64,000 nucleotides of DNA from Enterococcus ureasiticus (GCF_001730285.1 NZ_MIJZ01000001.1:558001-622000), one strand, 5' to 3'. Counted from the stretch's first letter, positions 20,211-29,984 are shown. Notes: a model not told the origin generated them from the letters alone. Translations and numbers: made by a program.

Positions 20211-21245
20211 TTAAATCGTCATAAAAGACAAGCTAGGATCCGCATTTAAGTGATAATCTGCAAAATGACCTTTTTCAGCTTCAACGAATGCCGCAGCCCC
20301 GACCATTGCAGCATTATCTCCGCATAATCTAAGCGGTGGAACAATAAACGTGACACCTGGAAGTTTTTTGGATACTTCACTGCCTAAGCGATCACGTAAG
20401 CCTTTATTAGCTGCAACACCACCTGCCATCACTAATTGTTTGACTGGATATTCTTTACAAGCACGAATCGTTTTATCGACTAATACTTCAATGACACTGG
20501 CTTGAAAACTTGCAGCTAAATCATTCACTATCAACTCTTCAGCACGCTGTTCAGCATTGTGAACGGTATTGATAAACGAACTTTTCAACCCACTAAAACT
20601 GAAATCATAATTATCCTCTTTGATCATTGCCCGAGGAAAATGATACGTATCTTGACCAAGATGAGCTAATTCGTCGATTTCTTTACCACTTGGATACGTT
20701 AAGCCTAAAACTCTGCCAACTTTATCATATGCTTCGCCAGCTGCGTCATCTCTCGTTTCACCGATGATTTCAAATGAACCTGTTTCTTTCATATAAACTA
20801 ATTCCGTATGTCCACCACTAACTAATAAGGCCATCAAAGGAAACTGCAGGGGTTCCACAAAGTGAGCAGCATAAATATGTCCAGCCATATGATTGACTGG
20901 GATCAATGGCAAATCGTGCGCCCACGCAAATGCTTTAGCAGCAGAGATACCGATCAACAAAGCACCTACTAAACCAGGACCATATGTAACTCCAACGCCA
21001 CTCAAATCACTTGGTTCTACACCAGCTTCAACTAAAGCATCGTCAATACATAACGTAATTTCTTCCACATGGTGACGACTAGCAACTTCTGGTACAACAC
21101 CTCCAAAACGTTGATGACTCTTCACTTGGGAAGCCACGATATTAGATATAATTTTAGCACCATCTTCAATAACCGCAACGCTTGTTTCGTCACAACTGCT
21201 TTCAATAGCTAGTATTAATTTTCTTTCCTTATTAAAAAAAGTCAT
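20211..21245 (-). CDS. tsaD: tRNA N6-adenosine threonylcarbamoyltransferase
   Basis: Catalytic subunit for t6A37 in ANN-decoding tRNAs. 344 aa with ASKHA fold blocks: [18 protein letters not shown] at 11-28, the metal-binding NHMAGH (118-123), [13 protein letters not shown] near 138-150, and [10 protein letters not shown] in the last third. ATG 21245 overlaps the stop of the preceding rimI-like gene (ATGA). It is the last gene of the tsaB-rimI-rimI-tsaD operon. Confidence 0.98.
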   Translation of the reverse strand: MTFFNKERKLILAIESSCDETSVAVIEDGAKIISNIVASQVKSHQRFGGVVPEVASRHHVEEITLCIDDALVEAGVEPSDLSGVGVTYGPGLVGALLIGISAAKAFAWAHDLPLIPVNHMAGHIYAAHFVEPLQFPLMALLVSGGHTELVYMKETGSFEIIGETRDDAAGEAYDKVGRVLGLTYPSGKEIDELAHLGQDTYHFPRAMIKEDNYDFSFSGLKSSFINTVHNAEQRAEELIVNDLAASFQASVIEVLVDKTIRACKEYPVKQLVMAGGVAANKGLRDRLGSEVSKKLPGVTFIVPPLRLCGDNAAMVGAAAFVEAEKGHFADYHLNADPSLSFMTI

Positions 21246-21706
21246 TGATTCACTTCCTTAACTTTTAAACACATAACGATCCCGTCTTCTTTAGGATGGC
21301 TGTAATAATTTTTTCGACGATTGATTGTTTTAAATCCTTTTTTTTCGTATAATTTTTGTGCATTTAAATTAGATTCACGAACTTCTAAAAAGACCTGACA
21401 AACCCCTTGCTCGACTAATCGCTGGACCAAGTGATCGATCAACTGACTACCATATCCTTTTTGTTGAAATTCTTTATGAATCACAACATGGGTAATTTCA
21501 GCTTCATCTAAAATTAAATGATAGCTAACAAAACCGATCCAGTGATTTTCTTGAATCAAAACAAGATAGTCACTTGTTTTGAGCATTAAATCAACGCTAA
21601 ATTGTTTCTCTGACCAAGGTGATCCATGGTTGTAGGAATGTTCACTGACCAACCAAAGTTTTCCAGCAGGCTGTTCGGTTGGTAAATTTTCTTTTGAATA
21701 ATACAT
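21242..21706 (-). CDS. GNAT acetyltransferase, RimI-like
   Basis: 154 aa. The acetyl-CoA loop [13 protein letters not shown] near 82-94 follows the strand [32 protein letters not shown] near 110-129 matches the RimI motif. It is located directly before tsaD, where ribosomal-protein-alanine acetyltransferases are usual. A second, longer RimI homologue lies upstream, so one of the two may have diverged in substrate. Which one is the true RimI is not decidable by eye. Confidence 0.85.
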   Translation of the reverse strand: MYYSKENLPTEQPAGKLWLVSEHSYNHGSPWSEKQFSVDLMLKTSDYLVLIQENHWIGFVSYHLILDEAEITHVVIHKEFQQKGYGSQLIDHLVQRLVEQGVCQVFLEVRESNLNAQKLYEKKGFKTINRRKNYYSHPKEDGIVMCLKVKEVNQ

Positions 21707-21710
21707 CGCT

Positions 21711-22259
21711 TCACTCTTCTTTTAAATATAAAATCATTTCTAGTGCATCTTCTTTATTTTCCGTATAATAATCAGGCTTGATCGTATTTGATACGAATCC
21801 AAGTTGGCGATAAACACGTTGGGCATTTTTATTGCTCATCCGAACTTCTAAAGAAATCGTCTCACAATCGTTGCTCTTTGCAAACTGTTGAATTTCTCTG
21901 ATCAAGAAACTACCAATTCCATTTCCTTGATTTTGTGTTGAAACAGCTACATTTGTAATGTGAGCATCTTTACCAAAAATACGGCAACCTATAAAACCAA
22001 TTGTTTTTCCTTCTTTTTGAATGAGTAAGTACAAATGTGGCTCTGCTGATTGAAGCTCAACCAAAAAAGCTGTTTTCGTCCAAGGTAATTCTCCAGCGTA
22101 CACTTCTCTTTCGATTGAAAGTAAATCTTTGATATCATCGAGTGTGATTCCACGAACGGAATACTCTTGATTTGAAATTTCTACTGTCTTCTCATCATAG
22201 GGACGATTCTTAAAAAAGATTCCCAAAATACTGTGAAAAAGATTAAATTTTTTCAACAT
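21711..22259 (-). CDS. rimI: Ribosomal-protein-alanine N-acetyltransferase-like GNAT
   Basis: 182 aa. A GNAT core at about 32-180, with QNQGNGIGSFLIREIQQF (acetyl-CoA loop) and SLEVRMSNKNAQRVYRQLGF, closer to the RimI consensus than its neighbour. About 30 extra N-terminal residues (MLKKFNLFHSILGIFFKN, basic and hydrophobic) precede the fold and may be an unusual tail or a misplaced start. The 5' end overlaps tsaB by 17 bp. Confidence 0.85.
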   Translation of the reverse strand: MLKKFNLFHSILGIFFKNRPYDEKTVEISNQEYSVRGITLDDIKDLLSIEREVYAGELPWTKTAFLVELQSAEPHLYLLIQKEGKTIGFIGCRIFGKDAHITNVAVSTQNQGNGIGSFLIREIQQFAKSNDCETISLEVRMSNKNAQRVYRQLGFVSNTIKPDYYTENKEDALEMILYLKEE

Positions 22260-22962
22260 AATTTTCTACCTCAGATGTATGATCTTTTAACCAATTCTCT
22301 TCTGCTTCTACTCGTTTTAAATAGTTAGGTAAAAAGTGATGGATATCCACTTCAGGCTCGGCTAATCTGCCGAGTTCTGCTAGGGCTGTTCCGTTTGGAA
22401 TTTGCCATTCGGATATGTCACAAATTTCAGCATTAGGTAAAACTGCTTTGATTTGCGTGCGGAATTTTTCAACATCTTCTCCAACAAAATAAAGAGAATC
22501 AAATTCCTTTAAATGCTCCAGCCACTCTTCCATTGCAATATGTCGATCAGCTATAACAGTGGTTAAAACGCCATCAACATATTCATAAGCTCCAGTATAG
22601 ACATTATTTCTTCTCGCATCAAAAACTGGAATGATTGCTCCTTTTACCATAACACAATTTGCGGCTAAGGCTTTTAAACTTGAAATACCTACTAATTCTT
22701 TTTTTAATGTATAAGCAAGTGTTTTTGCCGTTGTTACACCTATTCTTAAGCCTGTATATGAACCTGGTCCTTGCGCCACGACAATGCGATCAAAACCATT
22801 GGGTGTCAATCCAACATCTTTCACGAGTTGTGTGATTGCCGGCATCAAGGTTAGGCTATGGTTTCTTTTTACAGTGATTGTATATTGTCCTATTATCTTC
22901 TTCTCTTCACAAACAGCAACTGTCAATGTTTGATTTGAAGTATCAATCGCTAAAATCCGCAC
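22243..22962 (-). CDS. tsaB: t6A biosynthesis scaffold TsaB
   Basis: Non-catalytic partner of TsaD (with TsaE) in threonylcarbamoyl transfer. GTG 22962 (239 aa, starting VRILAIDTSNQTLTVAVCE) is chosen, because AAGGGA sits 6 nt upstream, proteins of the family start this way, and a promoter lies just upstream. A longer frame to 23055 would run into the PBP terminator. GPGSYTGLRIGVTTAKTLAY is the TsaB signature. Confidence 0.96.
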   Translation of the reverse strand: MRILAIDTSNQTLTVAVCEEKKIIGQYTITVKRNHSLTLMPAITQLVKDVGLTPNGFDRIVVAQGPGSYTGLRIGVTTAKTLAYTLKKELVGISSLKALAANCVMVKGAIIPVFDARRNNVYTGAYEYVDGVLTTVIADRHIAMEEWLEHLKEFDSLYFVGEDVEKFRTQIKAVLPNAEICDISEWQIPNGTALAELGRLAEPEVDIHHFLPNYLKRVEAEENWLKDHTSEVENYVEKI

Positions 22963-22996
22963 AAAAAATCCCTTTCTTTCATTATGTAGTTGGTTA

Positions 22997-23025
22997 ATTG
23001 TAGCATATTTTTCTTCGTTCGTAAA
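22997..23025 (-). promoter_or_regulatory. Promoter of the tsaB-rimI-rimI-tsaD operon
   Basis: Minus strand: -35 TTTACG (23025-23020), 17-bp spacer, -10 TACAAT (23002-22997). It lies between the PBP terminator and the tsaB GTG. Confidence 0.7.
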
Positions 23026-23039
23026 AAAACGAGTCATAA

Positions 23040-23085
23040 AAACAAAGAGGGACAAAAACGCTTCTTGCGCTTTGCCCCAGTTTTG
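23040..23085 (-). terminator. Terminator of the class B PBP gene
   Basis: Minus strand GGGGCAAAGCGC pairs with GCGTTTTTGTCCC around a small loop, followed by a T-rich tail. Confidence 0.7.
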
Positions 23086-23089
23086 ATTA

Positions 23090-25126
23090 TTACTTGATAT
23101 TCGCTTCTAGATAATCGATCAATGATTTGCTGATATTTGTTGCTGTATCATTTTTTCTGGAATCTTCCACCATGATCATGGCGGAAAATTTATTATTACT
23201 TCGATCCATTGCTAAAAGGAAACTATTTTCTTTTCCAAGTGTGTCTTGTTTTTCCTTGATTTCAGCAGTTCCTGTTTTTGCTGCTAACGAGAAATCTGGA
23301 TTGTACATATTGTGGACATAACCTGTTTCATCTTCCACGCTACCAAGCAAATCAGTCACAATTGTATTTGCTGCATTTGAGCTGATAACATTTTCTTTTG
23401 TTTTTGTTTCTTTGTTCAATTCGATTTTAGGATAAACGAGTTTGCCTTCATTTTGGAAGACCGTATACATGGCTGCTTGCTGAATTGGTGTCACTAAAAG
23501 TTGCCCTTGTCCATAACCTGTATCCGCTAATAAAATTTCTGAGTTGAATTTATCTTCATTGGAAATTTGCGCTGGGTTCATCGGGATCGATAAATCTAAT
23601 TTTTCACCAAAAATAAATTTGTCTAATCCTTTCCTAAAGGTATCTTCTCCCATGCGCAAAGTTTGTTGCGCAAAATAAATATTGTCAGAATTAACTAATG
23701 CTGTTCTTAAGTTTACAGGACTTGCTTCTTTCACACGAGTGACAAAATAATCGCCCCATGAAGCATCTTTTTGCCATTTTAAACCATTGATCGTAATTTC
23801 TTCATCAGGTTTCAGGGTGCCAGCATCTAAACCAATTCCACCAGTAATCGTTTTAAAGGTCGAACCTGGCGCGTAGCCTGTCGCAAATCTCGCTGTAAAT
23901 GGTAGATTCTCATTGTTCGCATAGCCATCATAGTCTGCTTGTGAAATCCCATTTGCCATCTTATTTGGATCAAATGAAGGAGAACTTGCAGCAGCTAATA
24001 AATCGCCATGTTGGGGATCCATGACAACTGAACTACCTGGTCGATTATTAAAAATATCATAGGCTTGTGATTGAACATTCTTATCAATCGTCAGTTGAAT
24101 TTTTTCGCCATCTTTTTTATCTACTTTTTGCAAGACGCTTCTAACATTACCATTTTCGTCGGTAATTGTGATATTCCCACCGTCTTGTCCGCGTAATTGT
24201 TTATCGTAAGCTTGTTCTAATCCAACTTTTCCGATTACACCAGTACTGCTTAGCGTTGGATCTTTTTCGATATCTTCTGCTGTGATCGTACCGACATATC
24301 CGACTAATTGAGCGGCTGATTCTTTTAAAGGATAATAACGAACAGTCGTATCTTGAGAAGCAGCTCCTGTTGGTAAAGTTGTTACTGGATCAAAAGAGAT
24401 CGTTATAGGAACAAACGCATCTGGTTTGACCCAATCTTGTTTTAGCTTTTGCTCGATTTCTTCAACTGAAACTTTGAATTGATCACTGAATGCTTTGATA
24501 TTATCCGTTTTTGCTTGACCTTCACCAAGTTTTCCTGGTACGATTCCAACCTGATCAAAGGCTTGATTAACAGCTAAACCTTCCCCTTTACGATCGACGA
24601 TTTCACCTCTGTTCGCTGCATCGATACCAATTGAGATTTTATCTTGACCTGACATTTGTGGGAAAATCAGATTAGGAGCCCAGTTGATCTTGTAGTTTTC
24701 TCCTACTTTTTTAATCGTTGTTTTATAAGATAAATCTTTTAAATTACCTAAGGGTGTCGTCATTTCCAATTTGTAGGTAAATGTATATTGCCCCTCTTTT
24801 TCTTGTTCCACCTTAACATCATTACTTTTAATCCCTTCAGCTTGAATACCGGAAAAAATTGTTTGATATTTTTCTACGACTTTCTTGCTGTCATAGCCAC
24901 TATCTTTTACCGATATTTCATTTAATAGTTCAGGAAATTGTTCAAACTCTTGTTTTGATAGGTGGCTTAAAAAAGTTTTAGCAGATTTTTCTGCTTGGTT
25001 TAATTCTTGCGTTTTTTGCCATGTACTATAAGCGAAATAGCCCCCAACTACAGCTGCAACTATAACCACACCGCTAACTGCTAATATCACTGTTTTATTT
25101 GATTTTTTTTTGCTTCTTTTTTCCAA
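23090..25126 (-). CDS. Class B penicillin-binding protein, PBP4/PBP5 (low-affinity) type
   Basis: Transpeptidase that cross-links peptidoglycan at the membrane. I favour TTG 25126 (678 aa); another in-frame TTG lies at 25141. One membrane anchor at about 12-33, a MecA_N/NTF2-like domain at about 42-150, a dimerisation domain at about 165-340, then the transpeptidase. Catalytic motifs are STFK (Ser422), SDN (480-482) and KTGT (617-620). Overall resemblance to E. faecalis PBP4 is strong as I remember it, with motif spacing within two residues. Such enzymes underlie intrinsic cephalosporin tolerance in enterococci. Monocistronic. Confidence 0.93.
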   Translation of the reverse strand: MEKRSKKKSNKTVILAVSGVVIVAAVVGGYFAYSTWQKTQELNQAEKSAKTFLSHLSKQEFEQFPELLNEISVKDSGYDSKKVVEKYQTIFSGIQAEGIKSNDVKVEQEKEGQYTFTYKLEMTTPLGNLKDLSYKTTIKKVGENYKINWAPNLIFPQMSGQDKISIGIDAANRGEIVDRKGEGLAVNQAFDQVGIVPGKLGEGQAKTDNIKAFSDQFKVSVEEIEQKLKQDWVKPDAFVPITISFDPVTTLPTGAASQDTTVRYYPLKESAAQLVGYVGTITAEDIEKDPTLSSTGVIGKVGLEQAYDKQLRGQDGGNITITDENGNVRSVLQKVDKKDGEKIQLTIDKNVQSQAYDIFNNRPGSSVVMDPQHGDLLAAASSPSFDPNKMANGISQADYDGYANNENLPFTARFATGYAPGSTFKTITGGIGLDAGTLKPDEEITINGLKWQKDASWGDYFVTRVKEASPVNLRTALVNSDNIYFAQQTLRMGEDTFRKGLDKFIFGEKLDLSIPMNPAQISNEDKFNSEILLADTGYGQGQLLVTPIQQAAMYTVFQNEGKLVYPKIELNKETKTKENVISSNAANTIVTDLLGSVEDETGYVHNMYNPDFSLAAKTGTAEIKEKQDTLGKENSFLLAMDRSNNKFSAMIMVEDSRKNDTATNISKSLIDYLEANIK

Positions 25127-25395
25127 TTTCCCATCCCCCAAGTCTTTAATTCAATCTTTTTTATTTATTATACCCTATCAATCAAAGTCTACGATAGAAA
25201 AATGAAGAGTTTAATTGAAAATATTAAATTATCGATTAAACTCTTCCGTTTTTGTTCTTCAATTTGATTTTACAATCAGTCTCCAGCGGTATTTATCTGG
25301 TACTTACCTGTGGTATACTATTTTTACATACTACTTTTTTATTTAGCTAAGTGGAGACAACTCCACTAAGTTTTCAATTTTAGGAGGGATTCCAG

Positions 25396-26628
25396 ATGGG
25401 AATTATTAAAGCAGCAACAAGTACTATCGGCGGAGGTCTAGCTGATCAGTGGATCGAAGTTATTGAACCTGATAATATGAGCGACACAACCGTTATGACA
25501 AAAGGTGTTTTTGTTCGTAAAAATGATAAACGTGGCTCAAATCGTAAAGGAACTGAAGATGTTTTGACAGATGGCTCTGTTATTCATGTTTACCCGAATA
25601 TGATGATGATTTTAGTCGATGGTGGAAAAATAATTGATTATACTGCTGAAGAAGGGTACTACACCGTTAAAAATGATTCGGCTCCTTCTGCATTTAATGG
25701 ATCCTTGAAAGATGCGATTTCTGAAACGTTCGATCGTTTTAAATTTGGTGGTGTCACACCGCAAAAACAACAAGTTTTTTATATCAACTTGCAAGAAATC
25801 AAAGGTATCAAATTTGGGACATCATCACCGATTAATTATTTTGACAATTTTTATAATGCTGAATTATTTTTGCGAGCACATGGGAACTACTCAATCAAAA
25901 TTACTGATCCTTTGTTATTCTTTTCAAATGCCATTCCTAGAAATAAATCTCAAGTTGATATCAATGATATCAACGAACAATATTTAGCTGAATTTTTAAC
26001 GGCACTGCAATCTGCCATCAACAAAATGTCTGCAGACGGTGAACGAATTTCTTATGTCCCATCTAAAAGTTTAGAATTAAGTAAATATATGGGACAAGCA
26101 CTCGATGATCAATGGCGTGAACTTCGCGGGATTGAAATTGTTTCTGTTGCAGTTGCAAGTATTTCTTATACAGATGATTCTACTAAATTGATCAACATGC
26201 GAAATCAAGGTGCTATGCTTAGTGATGCCGGTGTGCGTGAAGGCTATGTACAAGGTGCTATGGCTCGTGGGATGGAAGCTGCTGGAAATAATGAAGGCGG
26301 TGCAATGAACGGTTTTATGGGCGTTGGCATGGGCATGAATACAAGTGGAAATTATTTTGCTCAAGCTTCTCAAACCAATCAACAACAAATGCAGGAAAAA
26401 CAAAATCAACAAAATGCACAAGGTTCCGAGGATACTTGGACTTGCCCACAATGTGGGACTGAAAATAACGGCAAATTCTGTTCTAATTGCGGGACACCCA
26501 AACCAACAAATAAAAAACCAAAATTAGAAATGAAATGCAGCGAGTGTAGTGAGATCGTTGATCTATCGAATGGTATTCCAAAATTCTGTCCACATTGCGG
26601 CAAACCGTTTCAAGGAATTCCTTTATAA
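25396..26628 (+). CDS. SPFH-domain protein with C-terminal zinc ribbons (YdjI-like)
   Basis: 410 aa, cytoplasmic. The N-terminal two-thirds is an SPFH/virion-core-like domain (GLADQWIEVIEPDNMSDTTVM onward). A Gly/Met/Gln-rich linker spans about 280-345. Two zinc ribbons follow: CPQCGTENNGKFCSNCG near 350-366 and CSECSE...FCPHCGKP near the end. Bacillus YdjI has the same architecture and is recruited to the membrane by YdjG and YdjH in a PspA-linked envelope-stress system. Homologues of those two follow directly here. The promoter has an extended -10 (TGGTATACT near 25311) and the leader carries an AGTGGAG/CTCCACT hairpin. Confidence 0.88.
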   Translation: MGIIKAATSTIGGGLADQWIEVIEPDNMSDTTVMTKGVFVRKNDKRGSNRKGTEDVLTDGSVIHVYPNMMMILVDGGKIIDYTAEEGYYTVKNDSAPSAFNGSLKDAISETFDRFKFGGVTPQKQQVFYINLQEIKGIKFGTSSPINYFDNFYNAELFLRAHGNYSIKITDPLLFFSNAIPRNKSQVDINDINEQYLAEFLTALQSAINKMSADGERISYVPSKSLELSKYMGQALDDQWRELRGIEIVSVAVASISYTDDSTKLINMRNQGAMLSDAGVREGYVQGAMARGMEAAGNNEGGAMNGFMGVGMGMNTSGNYFAQASQTNQQQMQEKQNQQNAQGSEDTWTCPQCGTENNGKFCSNCGTPKPTNKKPKLEMKCSECSEIVDLSNGIPKFCPHCGKPFQGIPL

Positions 26629-26637
26629 GCCAAAGAG

Positions 26638-26670
26638 ATTGGGCTGGGCAACCGTGTCCTGCCCTTTTTC
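26638..26670 (+). terminator. Terminator-like hairpin between the SPFH gene and the zinc-ribbon gene
   Basis: GGGCTGG and CCTGCCC pair around an 11-nt loop, followed by TTTTTCTCTCT. It may attenuate transcription into the two downstream genes. Confidence 0.6.
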
Positions 26671-26743
26671 TCTCTAAATTTAAAACACTGAAATAACAAA
26701 AGAATCACTCATTTTAATTCGTTACTCAAAGAAAGGAATAATT

Positions 26744-27916
26744 ATGACGGATACATTTACACACAAATGCCCAAACTGCGGCGGCCCTTTATTATTTGAT
26801 CCTAAAGATCAAAAGTTCCATTGTGAGTACTGTCTAAGTGTCAACACAGAAGCTGAAGTCACGGATTATGAAACCTCACAACGAGCAGCACATTTAGAAG
26901 ATGACCTGTCTCAAGCCACTGAACCAGAACTAACTTTTACAGCTGAATCACAGGTCGATGACATGACCACCAAAGAAAAAACTGCCTTTAAAGAAGCAAC
27001 TGGTACTGACAATATGAAGGAAGACACATTAGAAGGTGCAATGGAATTATTTAATTGTCAAAGTTGCGGTGCACAGATCGTCACTGAAGCAACAACTGCT
27101 GCTACTTATTGTTATTATTGTCACAACCCAGTTGTTTTATCTGGACGATTGAGCGGTACTTTTCTTCCTGAAAAAGTCTTACCTTTTGCTATTGAGAAAG
27201 AAGAAGCTGTTGAAAAGTTTTTAGCTTGGACAAAGAAAAAATGGTTTATTCCCAAAGACTTTTTCAATAAAGAACAAATCGATAAAATGACAGGTGTCTA
27301 TTTTCCCTACTGGGTAGTAGATGCTGAAATCAACGGTCAGATGAACGGTATGGGCACAACGATCCGTATTTGGCGTATCGGTGATATTGAGTATACAGAA
27401 ACAAAGCAATTCGATGTGGAGCGAAAAGGAACAATATCATTTAAAGAATTGATTAAAAATGCTCTTTCTAAAAATGTACAGCAAAAGATGGTTGAAGCAG
27501 TCCAACCTTTTTTATTAGACAAAGCCGTTTCTTTTAAAAGTCAATATTTGGCGGGATTTCAGGCGGAAAAGCGAGATATTGAATATGAAGCAATCCAAAA
27601 ATCTATCCAAAGTGAGTTAAAAGACTACTCCGAATCTTTACTAAGAGATACGGCTTCTGGCTATACCACTTTGACAAAATTGCGAACAGATATTTCATTA
27701 GACAGTGAAGAGAACCATTATATGCTGCTACCGATTTGGGTTGTGACGTATCGAAGTAATGAGCAGTCAAAAAAAGTTTATTACTACGCTATGAATGGAC
27801 AAACGGGAAAAGTCAGCGGCATTTTACCTGTCAGCTATAAACGATTAGGATTGTTTACATTTGGTGTTTTTGCTACACTTTTAACGATTTTCCTGATTGG
27901 AGGCTGGTTTATATGA
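26744..27916 (+). CDS. Zinc-ribbon membrane protein (YdjG-like)
   Basis: 390 aa. A TFIIB-type zinc ribbon at about 8-29 (CPNCGG...FHCEYC), a second at about 103-128 (CQSCGA...YCYYCHNP), a long soluble mid-domain, and a C-terminal membrane segment (LFTFGVFATLLTIFLIGGWFI). This is the layout of Bacillus YdjG. It overlaps the next gene by 4 bp (ATGA), so the pair is translationally coupled. A role in anchoring the SPFH protein is inferred from Bacillus. Confidence 0.82.
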   Translation: MTDTFTHKCPNCGGPLLFDPKDQKFHCEYCLSVNTEAEVTDYETSQRAAHLEDDLSQATEPELTFTAESQVDDMTTKEKTAFKEATGTDNMKEDTLEGAMELFNCQSCGAQIVTEATTAATYCYYCHNPVVLSGRLSGTFLPEKVLPFAIEKEEAVEKFLAWTKKKWFIPKDFFNKEQIDKMTGVYFPYWVVDAEINGQMNGMGTTIRIWRIGDIEYTETKQFDVERKGTISFKELIKNALSKNVQQKMVEAVQPFLLDKAVSFKSQYLAGFQAEKRDIEYEAIQKSIQSELKDYSESLLRDTASGYTTLTKLRTDISLDSEENHYMLLPIWVVTYRSNEQSKKVYYYAMNGQTGKVSGILPVSYKRLGLFTFGVFATLLTIFLIGGWFI

Positions 27917-28719
27917 GAAAGATCAGTATTACTCTATTCACTGTTATGTTTCTACTATTTGGCTTTTCTGTGAGCGCCCAAGCGGCGGATGATTCAATCA
28001 ATGACCAAGCTTCCCTTTTTACCTCTGAGGAGATCACTCAATTGAATGAAGCAATCACCCCCATCGAAGCTAAAGCTAAGGCACGAGTTTTTATTGTGAC
28101 CAATAGCGATAATGATATGGATTCTACTCGATTTGCAGATTATTATATGCTCGACCGGATTGGAAAAAACCAGAATGGCATCACTTTTTATATTGATATG
28201 AATCAAGGAAAGTTTATTATTTCTACTTCTGGAAATATGATTGATTACATGACAGATAAACGAATTGATCAAACTTTGGACGATATTGAACCCAGTATGA
28301 AAAACGGCAATTACTTTCAAGCAGCGCAAAGCTTTCTAAAAAATACCAGTTACTACTTTGATCAAGGAGTCCCAGGAGGTCATTATCGTGTCGATACTGC
28401 AACTGGGAAAGTCACTCGCTATAAATCCTTGACTACCACAGAAATCATCATTGCCTTGGTCGCTTCAGTTGTTTTGAGCGGTATTTTCTTTGTCATTAGT
28501 ATTTCAAAATACCAACTAAAATTTGGTACCTATAAATACCCATTTAGAGAAAAATCAACCCTGAATTTAACTCGGCGAAACGATGTTTTAATCAATTCAT
28601 TCGTCACGACTCGACGCATCCCTAAAAATAATTCCAATGGCGGCGGTTCTGGCGGTGGCGGAAGTAGCACCCATTCGACAGGCGGCGGAACATTTGGCGG
28701 TGGCGGGCGTAGTTTTTAG
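27913..28719 (+). CDS. TPM-domain membrane protein (YdjH/YgcG-like)
   Basis: 268 aa. A signal peptide (about 1-24, ending SVSAQA), an extracellular TPM domain at about 28-150 (INDQASLFTSEEITQLNEAI), one membrane segment at about 177-198 (IIIALVASVVLSGIFFVIS), and a Gly/Ser-rich tail ending TFGGGGRSF, which is characteristic of YgcG-family proteins. Last gene of the ydjI-ydjG-ydjH-like set, with a terminator downstream. No PspA gene is in the window. Confidence 0.85.
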   Translation: MRKISITLFTVMFLLFGFSVSAQAADDSINDQASLFTSEEITQLNEAITPIEAKAKARVFIVTNSDNDMDSTRFADYYMLDRIGKNQNGITFYIDMNQGKFIISTSGNMIDYMTDKRIDQTLDDIEPSMKNGNYFQAAQSFLKNTSYYFDQGVPGGHYRVDTATGKVTRYKSLTTTEIIIALVASVVLSGIFFVISISKYQLKFGTYKYPFREKSTLNLTRRNDVLINSFVTTRRIPKNNSNGGGSGGGGSSTHSTGGGTFGGGGRSF

Positions 28720-28737
28720 AACTAAAATATGTTTCAA

Positions 28738-28795
28738 AAAAATCCTCATTTGAAAGAGTAGTAATACTTCTCTTTTCGAACGAGGATTTTTTTAC
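28738..28795 (+). terminator. Terminator after the TPM-domain gene
   Basis: AAAAAATCCTC and GAGGATTTTTTT form the outer stem, with GAAAGAG/CTCTTT inside. Confidence 0.85.
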
Positions 28796-28796
28796 G

Positions 28797-29110
28797 TCAA
28801 CTCATAATATCTACTAACTGCTGACGAAATTCTGGTCCATAAGTTACGCTTCCTACTGGAATTTCATAACTCAGAGCTTCACAAATTTTTGTCACCTAGG
28901 TTGGTCCAAAGCCGCCGCATAACTCAATCATTTGAACGCCACCTTCTTTTAATTGTTTCGCAACTTCAACTCTTCTTTCGCCTTAGAATCAAACCCAACA
29001 ATAATAAATGTACACATTCCTAACTCATTTCTATTAATAACAGTATTTTGTTCTGGTGAAAAGTCTGGCTAAAAGTAAAAAAATGCTCCTGTGTTTAAAT
29101 TTTTTATTTT
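28797..29110 (-). pseudogene. Decayed DUF6506-like gene
   Basis: On the minus strand, about 100 codons of a recognisable protein are spread over two frames. One segment reads PDFSPEQNTVINRNELG then CTFIIVGFDSKA. A shift follows near 28980, and the second segment reads QLKEGGVQMIELCGGFGP, then an in-frame TAG, then VTKICEALSYEIPVGSVTYG, ending at a TGA (28797). Another stop precedes PDFSPE. The IELCGGFG core and PVG-x-V ending match the DUF6506 family as I remember it. At least two nonsense codons and one frameshift make it non-functional. Confidence 0.72.
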
Positions 29111-29438
29111 GCTATTCTTCCCAATTTAAAATCTGAACAGGCTCTATTTTTTCCGAAGAGCTAGCTGTCTTAAACATACTGAGCATACAACGAACTTAAC
29201 ATTTCTGTACAAAAAAAGATTTTCCCTCTATCAAAATGAAAAAAATTATAAATAAAAATCATATATTACGCTAATATTGCCCATTTTTTAAATTAATCGC
29301 ATTCCTAGCAAAAGCCTTCTTGTTATTTGGAGAAATACAAGGTAGTATAGAATCAAATAACCCTATAAATAAATTAATTTTACTTTTATCTTACTAGGGA
29401 TTTCTGTAACCATTATTTTATAAAGCGAGGATATATGA
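29111..29438. other. Non-coding AT-rich gap holding a partial repeat arm
   Basis: No gene seen. The segment 29147-29174 (TTTTTTCCGAAGAGCTAGC and following) closely matches the right arm of the clpB-leader repeat (52181-52220), without a matching left arm. The rest holds the promoter region of the lipoprotein gene at 29439. Confidence 0.5.
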
Positions 29439-29984
29439 ATGAAAAAATTACTAAGTTTAGGAGTACTAACATTGTGTAGCGTAACGTTGGTTGCTTGCGG
29501 AAGCAACAATAAATCTACCGATGAAAAAAAAGCTGAAACGAACTCGACTTCTCAAAAAAAATCAGACGGGGTCTACTTTAAAGACGATACATTAAAAATC
29601 GATATGGCTACCCTTAAGCTCTTATCAACTGAAGTTTTACCGGCCGACGAAAATCTACTTAGAGAAAAACCACAATTAGCGATTACTTATGAAGTAACGA
29701 ATGACAGTAAAGAACCAATTTCAGCTTCTACGGTTTGGATTGCTTGTATGGGACTAACTCAAGAAGGCAAAGATACGATCAATAAGTTAACCGTTGGTAT
29801 GACGCCACAAGATGAAAAATTTGCGGAATACACAGAACATCAACTTGATGATATAAAACCTGGCGGCACAGCCAAAGCGATCATCTCTTATGATTTAGAG
29901 GACACAGAGACACCAGTTGTTTTAAAAGCTAATCAAGGGATGGCAGGGAAAGAACTTGGAGAAAAAACGATCAACTTAAAATAA
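29439..29984 (+). CDS. DUF5067-type lipoprotein
   Basis: 181 aa. Lipoprotein signal with lipobox LVACG (Cys20), a Ser/Lys-rich linker (about 22-43), then a beta-rich domain: LKIDMATLKLLSTEVLP, LAITYEVTNDSKEPISAS, ISYDLEDTETPVVLKA. This pattern fits DUF5067/immunoglobulin-like extracellular domains. Surface-exposed, function unknown. Another lipoprotein of related type lies at 40715-41620. Terminator downstream. Confidence 0.82.
   Translation: MKKLLSLGVLTLCSVTLVACGSNNKSTDEKKAETNSTSQKKSDGVYFKDDTLKIDMATLKLLSTEVLPADENLLREKPQLAITYEVTNDSKEPISASTVWIACMGLTQEGKDTINKLTVGMTPQDEKFAEYTEHQLDDIKPGGTAKAIISYDLEDTETPVVLKANQGMAGKELGEKTINLK

Noticed and set aside
22963-23055. N-terminal extension of tsaB
   Set aside because: It overlaps the PBP terminator and the tsaB promoter. 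The GTG at 22962 has a good ribosome site and matches family starts.
26077-26451. Minus-strand 124-codon frame opposite the SPFH gene
   Set aside because: His/Ser-rich shadow of the Gly/Met-rich linker. No start signals.
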